This document shows positions 13,867-21,121 of a stretch of 32,137 nucleotides of DNA, piece by piece. The position numbers and the translations under genes were made by a program. The stretch lies in the NCBI GenBank assembly GCA_043821725.1, contig JBDRCM010000025.1:1-32137 (forward strand). The letters run 5' to 3'. Origin of the DNA: CAYHSR01 sp043821725. Lineage in GTDB: Bacteria; Patescibacteriota; Patescibacteriia; Magasanikbacterales; GWA2-37-8. Position 1 is the first letter of the stretch, and every line of letters begins with the position of its first letter. The notes under the pieces were generated by a model. The model had not been told where the DNA came from and searched no databases. It saw nothing but the letters and a program-made list of their open reading frames with translations.

Positions 13867-16326
13867 ATGGCTAGACGCAAAACGCGCAAACTTAGCTTTT
13901 TTGAACGGCTAAATTTAAACCCGGACATAAATCGGGGACTTTTGGCTGTCTTGCTTTTTGTTGCAGGCGGCCTATCTGCTTTAAGCTTTTTTGAAATGGC
14001 AGGAGTGGCAGGCAAATTCATTGACGCTTTGCTGGCAATCAGCTTTGGCGGAGTTCGCTATGTATTTCCCATAATCCTTTTGCTAGTTGCCATTCTGATA
14101 GTGAAAGACATGGACTACAATTACCAGCCAACCCACTGGCTGGGCTCAATTCTATTCTTCCTTGGCTTTAACGCGCTTGTCCATCTGAAAATTCCAACCA
14201 CCCAAATGTGGGAAAGCTCAGTGAGGGGAGAGGGAGGAGGGATAGTTGGCTTTTTGCTTGCATGGCCTTTGGGAAAATATATTGGATATTGGGGCGGACT
14301 TGTAATATTGTTTGGCCTAATCTTGATTGCCGTTATCTTTTTGTTCAATACTTCACTTGCCAGAATAGTTGAACTTCATACTAAACTTTTCCGAGCGTTG
14401 GGATGGACAGGCAAGCAAATGATCAGATTTACAGGACTGCTTAAAAAAGAGCAGTACAAAACAAAATTTAGAATTAAAGGCAACTACCGCAATGATAATG
14501 CTGATGAGCCGGATGAAGATGAGATTGAAAACTCCTTTAAGAAAAAAACATTGGTTGATGGAGATGATGAGGAAGAAGAAGATGGAGAAGATGATGAAGA
14601 CGAGGATAAAAAGAAAATAACAATCAAGCCAAAAAAACCCAAAGTGATAATACGCGATCTCCCTTCACTGTCTTTGCTGTTTACCACCAAAAGCAAACCA
14701 AGCGCAGGAGATATCAAAGCCAATGCTGAAACAATAAAAGATACTTTGTCCAATTTTGGAATTGAAGTGAGCATGGGTGAAGTAAGAGTTGGGCCAACTG
14801 TGACACAATACTCCATCAAGCCGGCCAAAGGAATAAAGCTTACGCGCATTACAGCCCTTAATAATGATCTGGCATTGTCGCTCGCGTCCCATCCGATTAG
14901 AATTGAAGCGCCAATTCCGGGAAAGTCATTGGTGGGAATTGAAGTTCCCAACCAAAAAATCGCTATGGTAAGCTTGCGCGAACTGTTAGAAAGCAAGGAA
15001 TGGAAAGCAAGAAAAACCAATATGAACGTGGCTCTTGGAAAAGACGTTGCAGGCAAAGTCTGGTGCGCTGACCTGCCGTCAATGCCCCATATGCTAATTG
15101 CCGGCGCCACCGGATCTGGAAAAACCGTGTGCATTAATACAATTCTTCTTAGCTTGCTTTATCAAAATACGGCCGAGACACTGCGCCTGATAATGATTGA
15201 TCCAAAACGGGTTGAACTAACAATGTACAATGGCATCCCGCACTTGTTGACGCCGATTATTACTGATGCAAAACAAACAGTAAACGCTTTGCGCTGGACC
15301 ATAAACGAAATGAACCGTAGATTTGACTTGTTATCTCAGGCAGGACGAAGAGATATCAACACATACAACACTAATGGAAAAGAAAAGCTTCCTCACATAG
15401 TATTTGTGATTGACGAACTTGCGGATTTAATGGCTTCAACGGCAAGCGAAGTTGAAGCCGGAATAATTCGCATAGCGCAGATGGCGCGCGCAGTTGGCAT
15501 CCATTTGATTGTCGCCACGCAACGACCAAGCACTGAAGTTATCACGGGATTGATGAAGGCAAATATTCCCACACGGCTCGCTTTTTCAATGCCATCACTT
15601 ATTGACTCGCGCACAATTCTTGATTGTCCGGGGGCGGAAAAACTACTCGGCCGTGGCGATATGCTATTCTTAAGCTCTGACATGTCAAAACCAAAACGCT
15701 TGCAGGGAGCTTTTGTGTCTGAAGAAGAATTAGGACGCGTCATAAGCCATCTTAAAGGCAAACATCATGAAGAGCCGGAATACGATGAAACAATAGTAGC
15801 AGGCAACATTGGCAGTGATAAAGGAACTATTAATATGTTTGGCGGCTCAGACGATGACTATGATCCAAAATTTGAAGAAGCAAAAAGGATTATTCTGGAA
15901 TCCGGCAAGGCCAGCGCTTCTTTGCTCCAAAGACGATTAAAACTCGGTTATGCCAGAGCGGCGCGCATTCTTGATGAGTTGGAAGAAGCCGGCATTGTCG
16001 GACCACCTGACGGCGCTAAACCACGCGAAGTTTTTACTGAACACATCATGCCCGGACCTGAAAAAGAACTGACTGAAAACGAAAGAACAATGGATGCCGG
16101 CGGATCGGCCGTGTTTGATGATGACATATATGTTGACGATGACGAGGAAGATGAGCAAGCAGACGAGGACGATACACCTGATGAGGAACAACCGGATGAG
16201 AGTCATGTTGATGACAGTGAAGAAAGTGAAGTAGATGATGATGCTTCAGCAGAAGATGTGGACGAATATTTTGATGAAGATGAAGAAGAGGATGTTGAAG
16301 ACGAAACAAATGAACAAAAAAAATGA
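13867..16326 (+). CDS. ftsK: DNA translocase FtsK/SpoIIIE
   Basis: FtsK is the septal ATP-driven pump that moves chromosome DNA during division. This 819-residue protein has four N-terminal membrane segments (about residues 18-40, 57-80, 90-107 and 122-160). A Lys/Asp/Glu-rich linker (about 205-248) precedes the alpha/beta motor. Walker A GATGSGKT is at 413-420 and Walker B VIDELADL follows around D516/E517. The C-terminal gamma winged helix (about 665-725) keeps the LLQRRLKLGYARAARILDEL core that recognises KOPS-like DNA and contacts XerD. After it comes an unusual tail of about 70 residues (750-819), almost wholly Asp/Glu. Most FtsK proteins end at the gamma domain, so the tail is notable. 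Confidence 0.95.
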   Translation: MARRKTRKLSFFERLNLNPDINRGLLAVLLFVAGGLSALSFFEMAGVAGKFIDALLAISFGGVRYVFPIILLLVAILIVKDMDYNYQPTHWLGSILFFLGFNALVHLKIPTTQMWESSVRGEGGGIVGFLLAWPLGKYIGYWGGLVILFGLILIAVIFLFNTSLARIVELHTKLFRALGWTGKQMIRFTGLLKKEQYKTKFRIKGNYRNDNADEPDEDEIENSFKKKTLVDGDDEEEEDGEDDEDEDKKKITIKPKKPKVIIRDLPSLSLLFTTKSKPSAGDIKANAETIKDTLSNFGIEVSMGEVRVGPTVTQYSIKPAKGIKLTRITALNNDLALSLASHPIRIEAPIPGKSLVGIEVPNQKIAMVSLRELLESKEWKARKTNMNVALGKDVAGKVWCADLPSMPHMLIAGATGSGKTVCINTILLSLLYQNTAETLRLIMIDPKRVELTMYNGIPHLLTPIITDAKQTVNALRWTINEMNRRFDLLSQAGRRDINTYNTNGKEKLPHIVFVIDELADLMASTASEVEAGIIRIAQMARAVGIHLIVATQRPSTEVITGLMKANIPTRLAFSMPSLIDSRTILDCPGAEKLLGRGDMLFLSSDMSKPKRLQGAFVSEEELGRVISHLKGKHHEEPEYDETIVAGNIGSDKGTINMFGGSDDDYDPKFEEAKRIILESGKASASLLQRRLKLGYARAARILDELEEAGIVGPPDGAKPREVFTEHIMPGPEKELTENERTMDAGGSAVFDDDIYVDDDEEDEQADEDDTPDEEQPDESHVDDSEESEVDDDASAEDVDEYFDEDEEEDVEDETNEQKK

Positions 16327-16330
16327 TTTA

Positions 16331-16463
16331 AAAAATGAACCCCTCCCCGACTCAGTCGGGGTAATCAGGCACAGCAGTTTGGAAGACCGCTCTGGCAAGA
16401 CCACGGGGTATTTAACTTGCTTGCTCGGTCCCGCTTAGCGGGACCCTCGCTGCGCTACGTTAA
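16331..16463 (+). repeat. Dispersed gene-end repeat, copy E2, with two hairpins
   Basis: It begins 4 nt after the ftsK stop with the same AATGAACCCCTCC opening as at 3737. It contains CCCCGACT/AGTCGGGG (16345-16361) and GGTCCCGC/GCGGGACC (16427-16445). It ends in GCTGCGCTACGTTAA just before the next gene. The hairpins can terminate ftsK transcription, though T-runs are short. The CCCGAC-nnn-GTCGGG core is the same as that of the tandem array at 28029. Confidence 0.6.
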
Positions 16464-16474
16464 TAAAATATTTT

Positions 16475-17170
16475 ATGGCGATTTTCTGCCTTAAAAAACT
16501 TAAAAAACCATTGCTGGCCGGCGAAATAATGATGCAAAAGCGCAAAAGCATGAATCTCAATCTTGAACAAGTTTCCAAGCTGATTAATATTGGAGAGAAC
16601 TATTTGCGAGCCATTGAAAACAATGATCTTGAACTGCTTCCCAAAGCAAAAGCCCACTGTTTGGCTTACGTAAAAAAATTAGCTCGCATGCTAAAGCTGG
16701 ATGAAAAAAAAATTTGCAATAAATTCTGTAAAGAAACAGGGCTGGATAATTATGAACTAATACACCCTGGAAAAGGAATAAAAATACGTCCGCTCGCCTC
16801 AATCTTTATGTGGATTAAAAGGACATCAATCGCCACGGTTGTTATTCTGTTTATCGGTTATATGGCATGGCAAATAAACGGCATTCTCAAACCTCCGAAA
16901 TTAATTGTAACACAGCCAACTGAAGGATATATTTGCGATGAATTAAATACTGTTGTAAAAGGAAAAACTGAAAAAGAAGTTGCGCTATCAATAAACGGAC
17001 AGGAAATACGCCCCAATGAAAACGGTGAGTTTGAAAGTCGCATTGACTTGTCAAACGGACTTAATGCCATTACAATAACTGCAATTAAAAAACACGGAAA
17101 AACCACTTCTTTGACAAGATATGTGATTGTGCGAAACAATGACGTTAAAAAGGTCGGATTAAAGCAATAA
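16475..17170 (+). CDS. RodZ-like helix-turn-helix membrane protein
   Basis: A 231-residue bitopic protein. Residues about 14-85 form a RodZ-type HTH (GEIMMQKRKSMNLNLEQVSK then YLRAIENNDLELLP). A basic linker leads to one membrane helix (116-134). An extracytoplasmic beta-rich domain (about 140-225, ending in TSLTRYVIVRNN) follows. RodZ couples the MreB cytoskeleton to wall synthesis. Here the outer domain resembles a small Ig-like or glucodextranase-type fold rather than the classical RodZ tail, so I do not assign the symbol. The start at 16475 keeps the first helix of the HTH; a later Met pair at 19-20 would cut it. It sits between ftsK and recA, and may serve cell shape or division. Confidence 0.75.
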   Translation: MAIFCLKKLKKPLLAGEIMMQKRKSMNLNLEQVSKLINIGENYLRAIENNDLELLPKAKAHCLAYVKKLARMLKLDEKKICNKFCKETGLDNYELIHPGKGIKIRPLASIFMWIKRTSIATVVILFIGYMAWQINGILKPPKLIVTQPTEGYICDELNTVVKGKTEKEVALSINGQEIRPNENGEFESRIDLSNGLNAITITAIKKHGKTTSLTRYVIVRNNDVKKVGLKQ

Positions 17171-17174
17171 ATCT

Positions 17175-17275
17175 CGCTGTGCCAAGAGCTTCTACCTAAC
17201 GGCAAATAAACCTGCCTGCTGGCGTTAATAAACCAGACCCAACAATAAGTTGCGAGGTATCCGAGCAGGTTTTTT
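17175..17275 (+). terminator. Repeat fragment E3 and terminator after the RodZ-like gene
   Basis: The segment starts with CGCTGTGCCAAGAGC, matching part of the E1 repeat. AACCTGC (17209-17215) pairs with GCAGGTT (17265-17271), followed by a run of T (17270-17275). The loop is long, about 50 nt, so the fold is plausible but not ideal. It would separate this gene from recA. Confidence 0.5.
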
Positions 17276-17345
17276 AGGGCAATTAAACCAGATTAAAATT
17301 GATAAAAACCTTATCTTTTTTTTATGGATTTTTTATTGAGTTTCT

Positions 17346-17353
17346 GCTATGAT
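17346..17353 (+). promoter_or_regulatory. recA promoter (-10 region)
   Basis: TGCTATGAT gives an extended -10 about 47 nt before the recA ATG. The -35 is weak, and an alternative TTGAGT-17-TAATAT pair overlaps it. No LexA-type palindrome is evident nearby. Confidence 0.4.
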
Positions 17354-17399
17354 GAAATTAATATTGAAAAATAAGTAAATTATTATTAACTAACCATTT

Positions 17400-18437
17400 A
17401 TGGCCAAGACAAGCGAAGAAACGGGGGAAAAATTTAAATTAGCGCAAGCCGCTATAGACCAAATAAAAAGCAGATTTGGCGAAGGAGCAATAATGAAATT
17501 CGGAGAGGCAAAAACAATGCAGGTTGATGCTGTGCCAACAGGGTGCATGTCGCTGGATATCGCGCTTGGAGTCAGAGGCGTGCCCAGGGGAAGAATTATA
17601 GAAATTTATGGCCCAGAGGCAAGCGGAAAAACAACAATAGCCCAGCATATAATTGCTGAAGTTCAAAAAATAGGAGGCATTGCCGCGTTTGTTGACGCAG
17701 AGCATGCGCTGGATCCTGATTATGCTATAAAAATCGGCATAAACATAGATGACCTGTTGATTTCCCAGCCAGATACCGGTGAACAAGCGCTTGAAATAGT
17801 TGAAACTTTGGTAAGATCAAATTCCATTGATGTTGTTGTAATTGATTCAGTTGCCGCATTAGTACCCAAAGCTGAAATTGAAGGAGATATGGGTGACTCA
17901 CACATGGGCTTACAAGCGCGTCTTATGAGCCAGGCCTTGCGCAAACTCACAGGAGTTGTAAGCAAGTCAAAAACTGTGGTTGTTTTCATAAACCAGACAC
18001 GAATGAAGATAGGAGTGTATTATGGAAATCCGGAAACAACAACCGGAGGCATGGCTTTAAAATTCTACTCATCTGTCAGAATTGAAGTAAGGAGATCAGC
18101 TCAGATCAAGCAGGCGGAAAAAATAATCGGCAATAGAGTTAAACTCAAAGTGGTAAAAAACAAAGTTGCTCCCCCTTTCCGCACATGTGAATTTGATATA
18201 ATGTATAATGAAGGTATTTCATTGGCAGGCGATCTGCTTGACAATGGCGTGCTTTACAAAATAATCAATAAGTCAGGCAATTCATATTCATATAAAGATG
18301 AAAAATTCGGAGTTGGCAGAGAGGTCGCAAAAAAATATTTGCGCTCCAATCCAAAACTTATGAAGCAGATAAAAAATGATATTTGGGATGTGATTAAAAA
18401 AGGAATGGCCGCTGAAGAAGAAGAAATTAAATCATAA
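17400..18437 (+). CDS. recA: Recombinase RecA
   Basis: RecA forms the ATP-dependent filament on single-stranded DNA for homologous recombination. The 345-residue length is typical. Walker A GPEASGKT is at 71-78. The VVVIDSVAALVP Walker B strand, the loop region GDSHMGLQARLMSQALRKL and FINQTRMKIGVYYGNPETTT are all canonical. The C-terminus is short and mildly acidic (AAEEEEIKS). The start at 17400 is preceded by an AT-rich leader with no Shine-Dalgarno. A small ORF begins 4 nt after the stop. Confidence 0.97.
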   Translation: MAKTSEETGEKFKLAQAAIDQIKSRFGEGAIMKFGEAKTMQVDAVPTGCMSLDIALGVRGVPRGRIIEIYGPEASGKTTIAQHIIAEVQKIGGIAAFVDAEHALDPDYAIKIGINIDDLLISQPDTGEQALEIVETLVRSNSIDVVVIDSVAALVPKAEIEGDMGDSHMGLQARLMSQALRKLTGVVSKSKTVVVFINQTRMKIGVYYGNPETTTGGMALKFYSSVRIEVRRSAQIKQAEKIIGNRVKLKVVKNKVAPPFRTCEFDIMYNEGISLAGDLLDNGVLYKIINKSGNSYSYKDEKFGVGREVAKKYLRSNPKLMKQIKNDIWDVIKKGMAAEEEEIKS

Positions 18438-18441
18438 CAAC

Positions 18442-18684
18442 ATGGAAACACCAAATACTGACATATCACGGGAAGAGCCGTTGTTTAAAATACGACGACC
18501 AGAAAGAAGAAATAAAAAGCGACCATCTAGAAGGCAACCGGAAGAAAGGCCGGTTGTCCAAATACCTCTGGATAATCCGGACGGCCCATTTGGAAATGAA
18601 AGAGAGCCGAACAAAACTCCAGGTGAACATCGCAAAGGCGGAGTAATAATAATAGAAGAAGGAGGCAACTCAAGAAAACTGTAA
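18442..18684 (+). CDS. Small disordered hypothetical protein downstream of recA
   Basis: An 80-residue protein, rich in Arg, Pro, Glu and Lys, with no hydrophobic core except GVIIIEE near the end. It is predicted to be disordered. It starts 4 nt after the recA stop and ends just before a strong terminator, so it would share the recA message. I do not recognise it. Its position and the absence of other genes make it credible, but composition alone cannot prove it is translated. It could be a nucleic-acid-binding tail-like protein; that is speculation. Confidence 0.5.
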   Translation: METPNTDISREEPLFKIRRPERRNKKRPSRRQPEERPVVQIPLDNPDGPFGNEREPNKTPGEHRKGGVIIIEEGGNSRKL

Positions 18685-18695
18685 AACCCCGACAC

Positions 18696-18730
18696 AAAAA
18701 AGACCTCTGGCGCAAGCTGGAGGTCTTTTC
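18696..18730. terminator. Bidirectional intrinsic terminator between recA unit and mgtC
   Basis: AAAAGACCTC (18698-18707) pairs perfectly with GAGGTCTTTT (18720-18729), with a short inner GGC/GCT stem. A-tract and T-tract flanks allow it to work in both directions, for the recA unit and for the minus-strand mgtC that ends at 18746. Confidence 0.9.
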
Positions 18731-18745
18731 AATATTATTTGCGTG

Positions 18746-19201
18746 TTAGTGCGGCTTTCGCCTATTAGAACGAGGATTGTTATTCTTAGACGGCTCTTTA
18801 ATAATTTTTAATTTGCTGTCATCAAAAATGAACAAAAGAAAAACAATGATTGTCGATAATATGGCCAGCAAATAATAGCCGGATCCCACTGCCATTCCAA
18901 TGCCGGCCGCAACCCATAGTCCGGCCGCAGTAGTCAGACCTTCAACATGATCCTCTTTGCGCATAATCATGCCCGCACCAAGAAAGCCAATGCCTGTAAC
19001 AATGCCGGCCGCCACTCTTGAAGTGTCAACAAAAGCATTTAGCGATAAAAGCGTAAAAAGGGCTGATCCTAAAGTTACCAAGCCATAGGTTCTTGGTCCG
19101 GCCGCTCTTCCATATTGAACTCTCTGCCATCCAAGTATTGCTCCGAGTATTAAAGCAAGACAAATCGGCAAAAGCATGCGTATTTCAAAAAGAGAAATCA
19201 T
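18746..19201 (-). CDS. MgtC/SapB family membrane protein
   Basis: A 151-residue protein with four to five membrane helices. It carries the MgtC/SapB N-terminal core signatures GWQRVQYGRAAGPRTYGLV (25-43), GIGFLGAGMI (70-79) and GLTTAAGLWVAAGIG (88-102). Members affect magnesium homeostasis, and in pathogens they modulate the F-type ATPase. The C-terminal ACT-like domain of true MgtC is missing, so it is the short SapB/YhiD type. The end (residues 130-151) is basic and cytoplasmic. It is transcribed alone, towards recA. Confidence 0.88.
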   Translation of the reverse strand: MISLFEIRMLLPICLALILGAILGWQRVQYGRAAGPRTYGLVTLGSALFTLLSLNAFVDTSRVAAGIVTGIGFLGAGMIMRKEDHVEGLTTAAGLWVAAGIGMAVGSGYYLLAILSTIIVFLLFIFDDSKLKIIKEPSKNNNPRSNRRKPH

Positions 19202-19231
19202 ATTTTTAATTATTTAAAACTTATCAATATT

Positions 19232-19256
19232 ATGAACCGCTCCCTGTGCCAAGACC
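19232..19256 (+). repeat. Gene-end repeat fragment E4
   Basis: TGAACCGCTCCCTGTGCCAAGA matches the opening of E1 with one difference, but the closing half of the hairpin is missing. It lies 30 nt upstream of the mgtC start, not at a gene end. Confidence 0.5.
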
Positions 19257-19299
19257 TGCATTAATGAAATTATTTTACCTGCCAATATTATACCATTAG

Positions 19300-19328
19300 T
19301 TGACTTTTTTGTTAATTATTTGTATACT
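19300..19328 (+). promoter_or_regulatory. Promoter of the tRNA cluster
   Basis: TTGACT (19300-19305), a 17-nt spacer and TATACT (19323-19328) form a strong sigma-70 promoter on the plus strand, starting near 19335. The first recognisable product downstream is tRNA-Ala at 19469. Confidence 0.7.
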
Positions 19329-19334
19329 TATTTC

Positions 19335-19468
19335 TGTTTAATGCATGGATTCGTAGCTCCCGCCTATGCTTATAAACTCCAACGGGCAAGCAGCTCACAG
19401 ATTAGCTTGAACGGCTCTGCAATTGATATATTTAGTTCATTTATCTAATTTCGTAATAAAACAACATT
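19335..19468 (+). other. Long leader of tRNA-Ala with inverted repeats
   Basis: About 134 nt of transcribed but unexplained sequence. It contains AGCTcCCG and a downstream CGGGcaagcAGCT, as well as GATT/AATC-type complementarity around AGCT. It could be a processed leader or a small structured RNA. I see no tRNA cloverleaf and no ORF. Confidence 0.3.
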
Positions 19469-19542
19469 GGGCTCGTAGCTCAGCTGGCTAGAGCACCTGC
19501 TTTGCATGCAGGGGGTCAAGGGTTCGAATCCCTTCGGGTCCA
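19469..19542 (+). tRNA. tRNA-Ala (anticodon TGC)
   Basis: A 74-nt cloverleaf. The acceptor GGGCTCG pairs with CGGGTCC and includes the G3-U70 wobble that identifies alanine tRNAs. The anticodon arm is CCTGC-TTTGCAT-GCAGG, giving anticodon TGC. The T-arm is AGGGTTCGAATCCCT. The discriminator is A, and CCA is not encoded. Confidence 0.97.
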
Positions 19543-19639
19543 CTAAAACAATGATGTGTGATTAAGCCATCGCATATTAAGGGATTCGCCCTATACCAGA
19601 GCGAAGCTCGGTATAGGGCGAATCCCTTCGGGTCCACTA
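19525..19639 (+). repeat. Duplication of the tRNA-Ala 3' end with a large palindrome between
   Basis: The last 18 nt of tRNA-Ala plus 3 nt (19525-19545) recur exactly at 19619-19639. Between them lies a palindrome with 19-bp perfect arms (19579-19597 and 19610-19628). These are extended by GAGC-GAA-GCTC with one bulged A. The second arm overlaps the duplicated tRNA end. This is the layout of a tRNA-targeted attachment site or of a very small remnant element. Confidence 0.8.
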
Positions 19640-19659
19640 TGTATAAAATATAGAATTAT

Positions 19660-19667
19660 GCTATAAT
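19660..19667 (+). promoter_or_regulatory. -10 element immediately before tRNA-Phe
   Basis: TGCTATAAT is an extended consensus -10 ending 8 nt before the tRNA. Transcription would start almost at the mature 5' end. The -35 is not convincing. Confidence 0.5.
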
Positions 19668-19675
19668 TTCAAAAA

Positions 19676-19747
<72 letters not shown>

Positions 19748-19827
19748 CAAAAAAAATACTGAAAATTTATGTTTAATCACCTTATTTCCGACAGTTTTGT
19801 TTTTGGATGATTAATTTTAAATAACCT

Positions 19828-19901
19828 CGGGGTGTAGCTCAGTTGGCTAGAGCGCCTGCTTTGGGAGCAGGAGGCCGTAGGTTCAAGTCCTATCACCCCG
19901 A
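19828..19901 (+). tRNA. tRNA-Pro (anticodon TGG)
   Basis: Acceptor CGGGGTG/CACCCCG with the C1-G72 pair typical of bacterial proline tRNAs, anticodon arm CCTGC-TTTGGGA-GCAGG with anticodon TGG, and discriminator A. No encoded CCA. 74 nt. Confidence 0.97.
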
Positions 19902-19926
19902 CAATTCTACAAAAGAAGCGTTTTTG

Positions 19927-19960
19927 GGAGTCCTAGACATCATGTTATAGGGCTCTTTTA
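19927..19960 (+). terminator. Terminator after tRNA-Pro
   Basis: GGAGTCCTA (19927-19935) pairs with TAGGGCTC (19948-19955), followed by TTTTA. The stem has one mismatch. It closes the tRNA unit. Confidence 0.65.
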
Positions 19961-20033
19961 GTGTAAAATTAGCCAAATCTTTGCCTTGTATAAAAAGGTT
20001 CAAAAGTACTTTTTTATTTAAATAAATTTTACC

Positions 20034-20086
20034 AATATCTATGCACATATTAAATATTTGCATAGATATTTGTCATATGATATAAT
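20034..20086 (+). promoter_or_regulatory. 37-bp palindromic operator overlapping a sigma-70 promoter
   Basis: AATATCTATGCA (20034-20045) and its exact complement TGCATAGATATT (20059-20070) are separated by 13 nt that are themselves palindromic (ATATT-A-AATAT). The result is a 37-bp palindrome with a single mismatched pair. The right arm contains the -35 TTGCAT (20058-20063). After 17 nt comes TATAAT (20081-20086). Transcription would start near 20093, just before the HTH-ATPase gene. The position suggests a repressor-type operator, most simply for the HTH protein itself. Confidence 0.75.
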
Positions 20087-20111
20087 GAATGCATATATTA
20101 ATACAATTATT

Positions 20112-20834
20112 ATGAAAGATAAAGAAAAATTGAGCATAGGTCAGGCAGCCGAGTTTCTTGGTGTTTCTATTGATACTCTTCGTCGGTGGGATAAAAAAGG
20201 TAAACTTAAAGCTCAAAAAACCGATGGAGGGCATAGGTATTACAGTCAATTTGATCTAAATTTATTTAAAGAAGATATTGTTGTTATAGGTGATAATTGG
20301 ATTTTAAGTTCTCCAAAAGAGCCGGATAAAAAATATTATTGTCAAACAATTTCAGATTTTAAGGGAAGATTATCCAAGCTAGAACATGATGTGGCTAAAT
20401 TAGAACGAGTTAAAGATATATTTCCTTTAATAACAGCCATTACTGGTGAAATTGGTAATAATTCATTTGATCATAATTTAGGTAATTGGTTAGATATTCC
20501 GGGATTATTTTTTGCTTATAATTTAGATAAGGGCGTAATTGTTTTAGCTGATAGAGGGCAAGGAGTTTTAAGGACATTAAGAAGGGTAAAACCAGAATTA
20601 AAGAACGATAAAGAAGCTTTGAAGATTGCATTTACTAAAATTATATCTAGCAGAGCCCCAGAAGCTAGGGGCAATGGTTTAAAATTTGTTCGTGCAATTA
20701 TTAGAAATAATCCCTTTGAATTGAATTTTTATAGTGGTGCCGCAGAAGTTTATATCAAGGAAGGAGATAGTAAATTAGATGTTAGAGACATAGATATATA
20801 TTTTAGTGGTTGTTTGATTATATTTAAATTTTAA
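20112..20834 (+). CDS. MerR-type HTH fused to a GHKL-fold ATPase
   Basis: A 240-residue protein counted from the ATG at 20112; earlier in-frame ATGs fall in the -35 and -10 boxes, so they cannot be used. Residues 7-53 are a MerR/excisionase-type winged HTH (LSIGQAAEFLGVSIDTLRRW, then GGHRYY). A short helix-forming linker follows (about 79-104). Residues 105-215 carry GHKL ATP-binding boxes: N box EIGNNSFDH (113-121), G1 DRGQG (147-151) and G2 RGNGL (186-190). There is no phosphoacceptor His domain and no membrane segment. It therefore looks like a soluble DNA-binding switch whose ATPase resembles anti-sigma-type kinases. It is followed after 14 nt by a DUF4325 STAS-like gene. The fusion reading is from motifs; its function is inferred. 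Confidence 0.8.
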   Translation: MKDKEKLSIGQAAEFLGVSIDTLRRWDKKGKLKAQKTDGGHRYYSQFDLNLFKEDIVVIGDNWILSSPKEPDKKYYCQTISDFKGRLSKLEHDVAKLERVKDIFPLITAITGEIGNNSFDHNLGNWLDIPGLFFAYNLDKGVIVLADRGQGVLRTLRRVKPELKNDKEALKIAFTKIISSRAPEARGNGLKFVRAIIRNNPFELNFYSGAAEVYIKEGDSKLDVRDIDIYFSGCLIIFKF

Positions 20835-20848
20835 AAGTGTAAAAAATT

Positions 20849-21118
20849 ATGACTATCAAATTAAATAAATTTGGAACTACTCTAACATCTAGACAAGATG
20901 GTAAAGAGGCCTATAATGCTTTTAAAAATACTTTAGATTCCATACCTCAAAACGAAAAAATAGAAATAGACTTTGGTGGAGTAATTACCTTTACTCCTTC
21001 TTGGGCTGATGAATTTATAACTCCAATATTATTTCAATTTGGTGATAAGGTTGAGTTAATTAATACAGACAATCCTTCAGTCAGGGCTACTCTAGAATTA
21101 TTAGATAGTATTAAATAA
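20849..21118 (+). CDS. STAS-like DUF4325 protein
   Basis: An 89-residue single-domain protein. The segment IEIDFGGVITFTPSWADEFI (about residues 39-58) is the signature of DUF4325, a small alpha/beta family likened to STAS anti-sigma antagonists. The end (VRATLELLDSIK) forms the last helix. It lies 14 nt downstream of the HTH-ATPase gene and shares its terminator, so the two are one operon. STAS-like proteins commonly bind GHKL kinases, so this is the likely partner of the upstream ATPase domain. A Ser lies at the family position before W (S53) and could be a phosphorylation target. That is inference. Confidence 0.8.
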   Translation: MTIKLNKFGTTLTSRQDGKEAYNAFKNTLDSIPQNEKIEIDFGGVITFTPSWADEFITPILFQFGDKVELINTDNPSVRATLELLDSIK

Positions 21119-21121
21119 TCG

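Noticed and set aside
14484..15134. 216-residue minus-strand ORF inside ftsK
   Set aside because: Antisense shadow of ftsK; its poly-Ser run is the reverse of the Asp/Glu linker.
19335..19460. Extra tRNA or tmRNA in the tRNA-Ala leader
   Set aside because: The sequence has tRNA-like words (GTAGCTC) but no closed cloverleaf or tag reading frame could be drawn.
20058..20111. Longer start for the HTH-ATPase at 20058
   Set aside because: The codon lies in the -35 box and the next ATG in the -10; the HTH begins right after ATG 20112.
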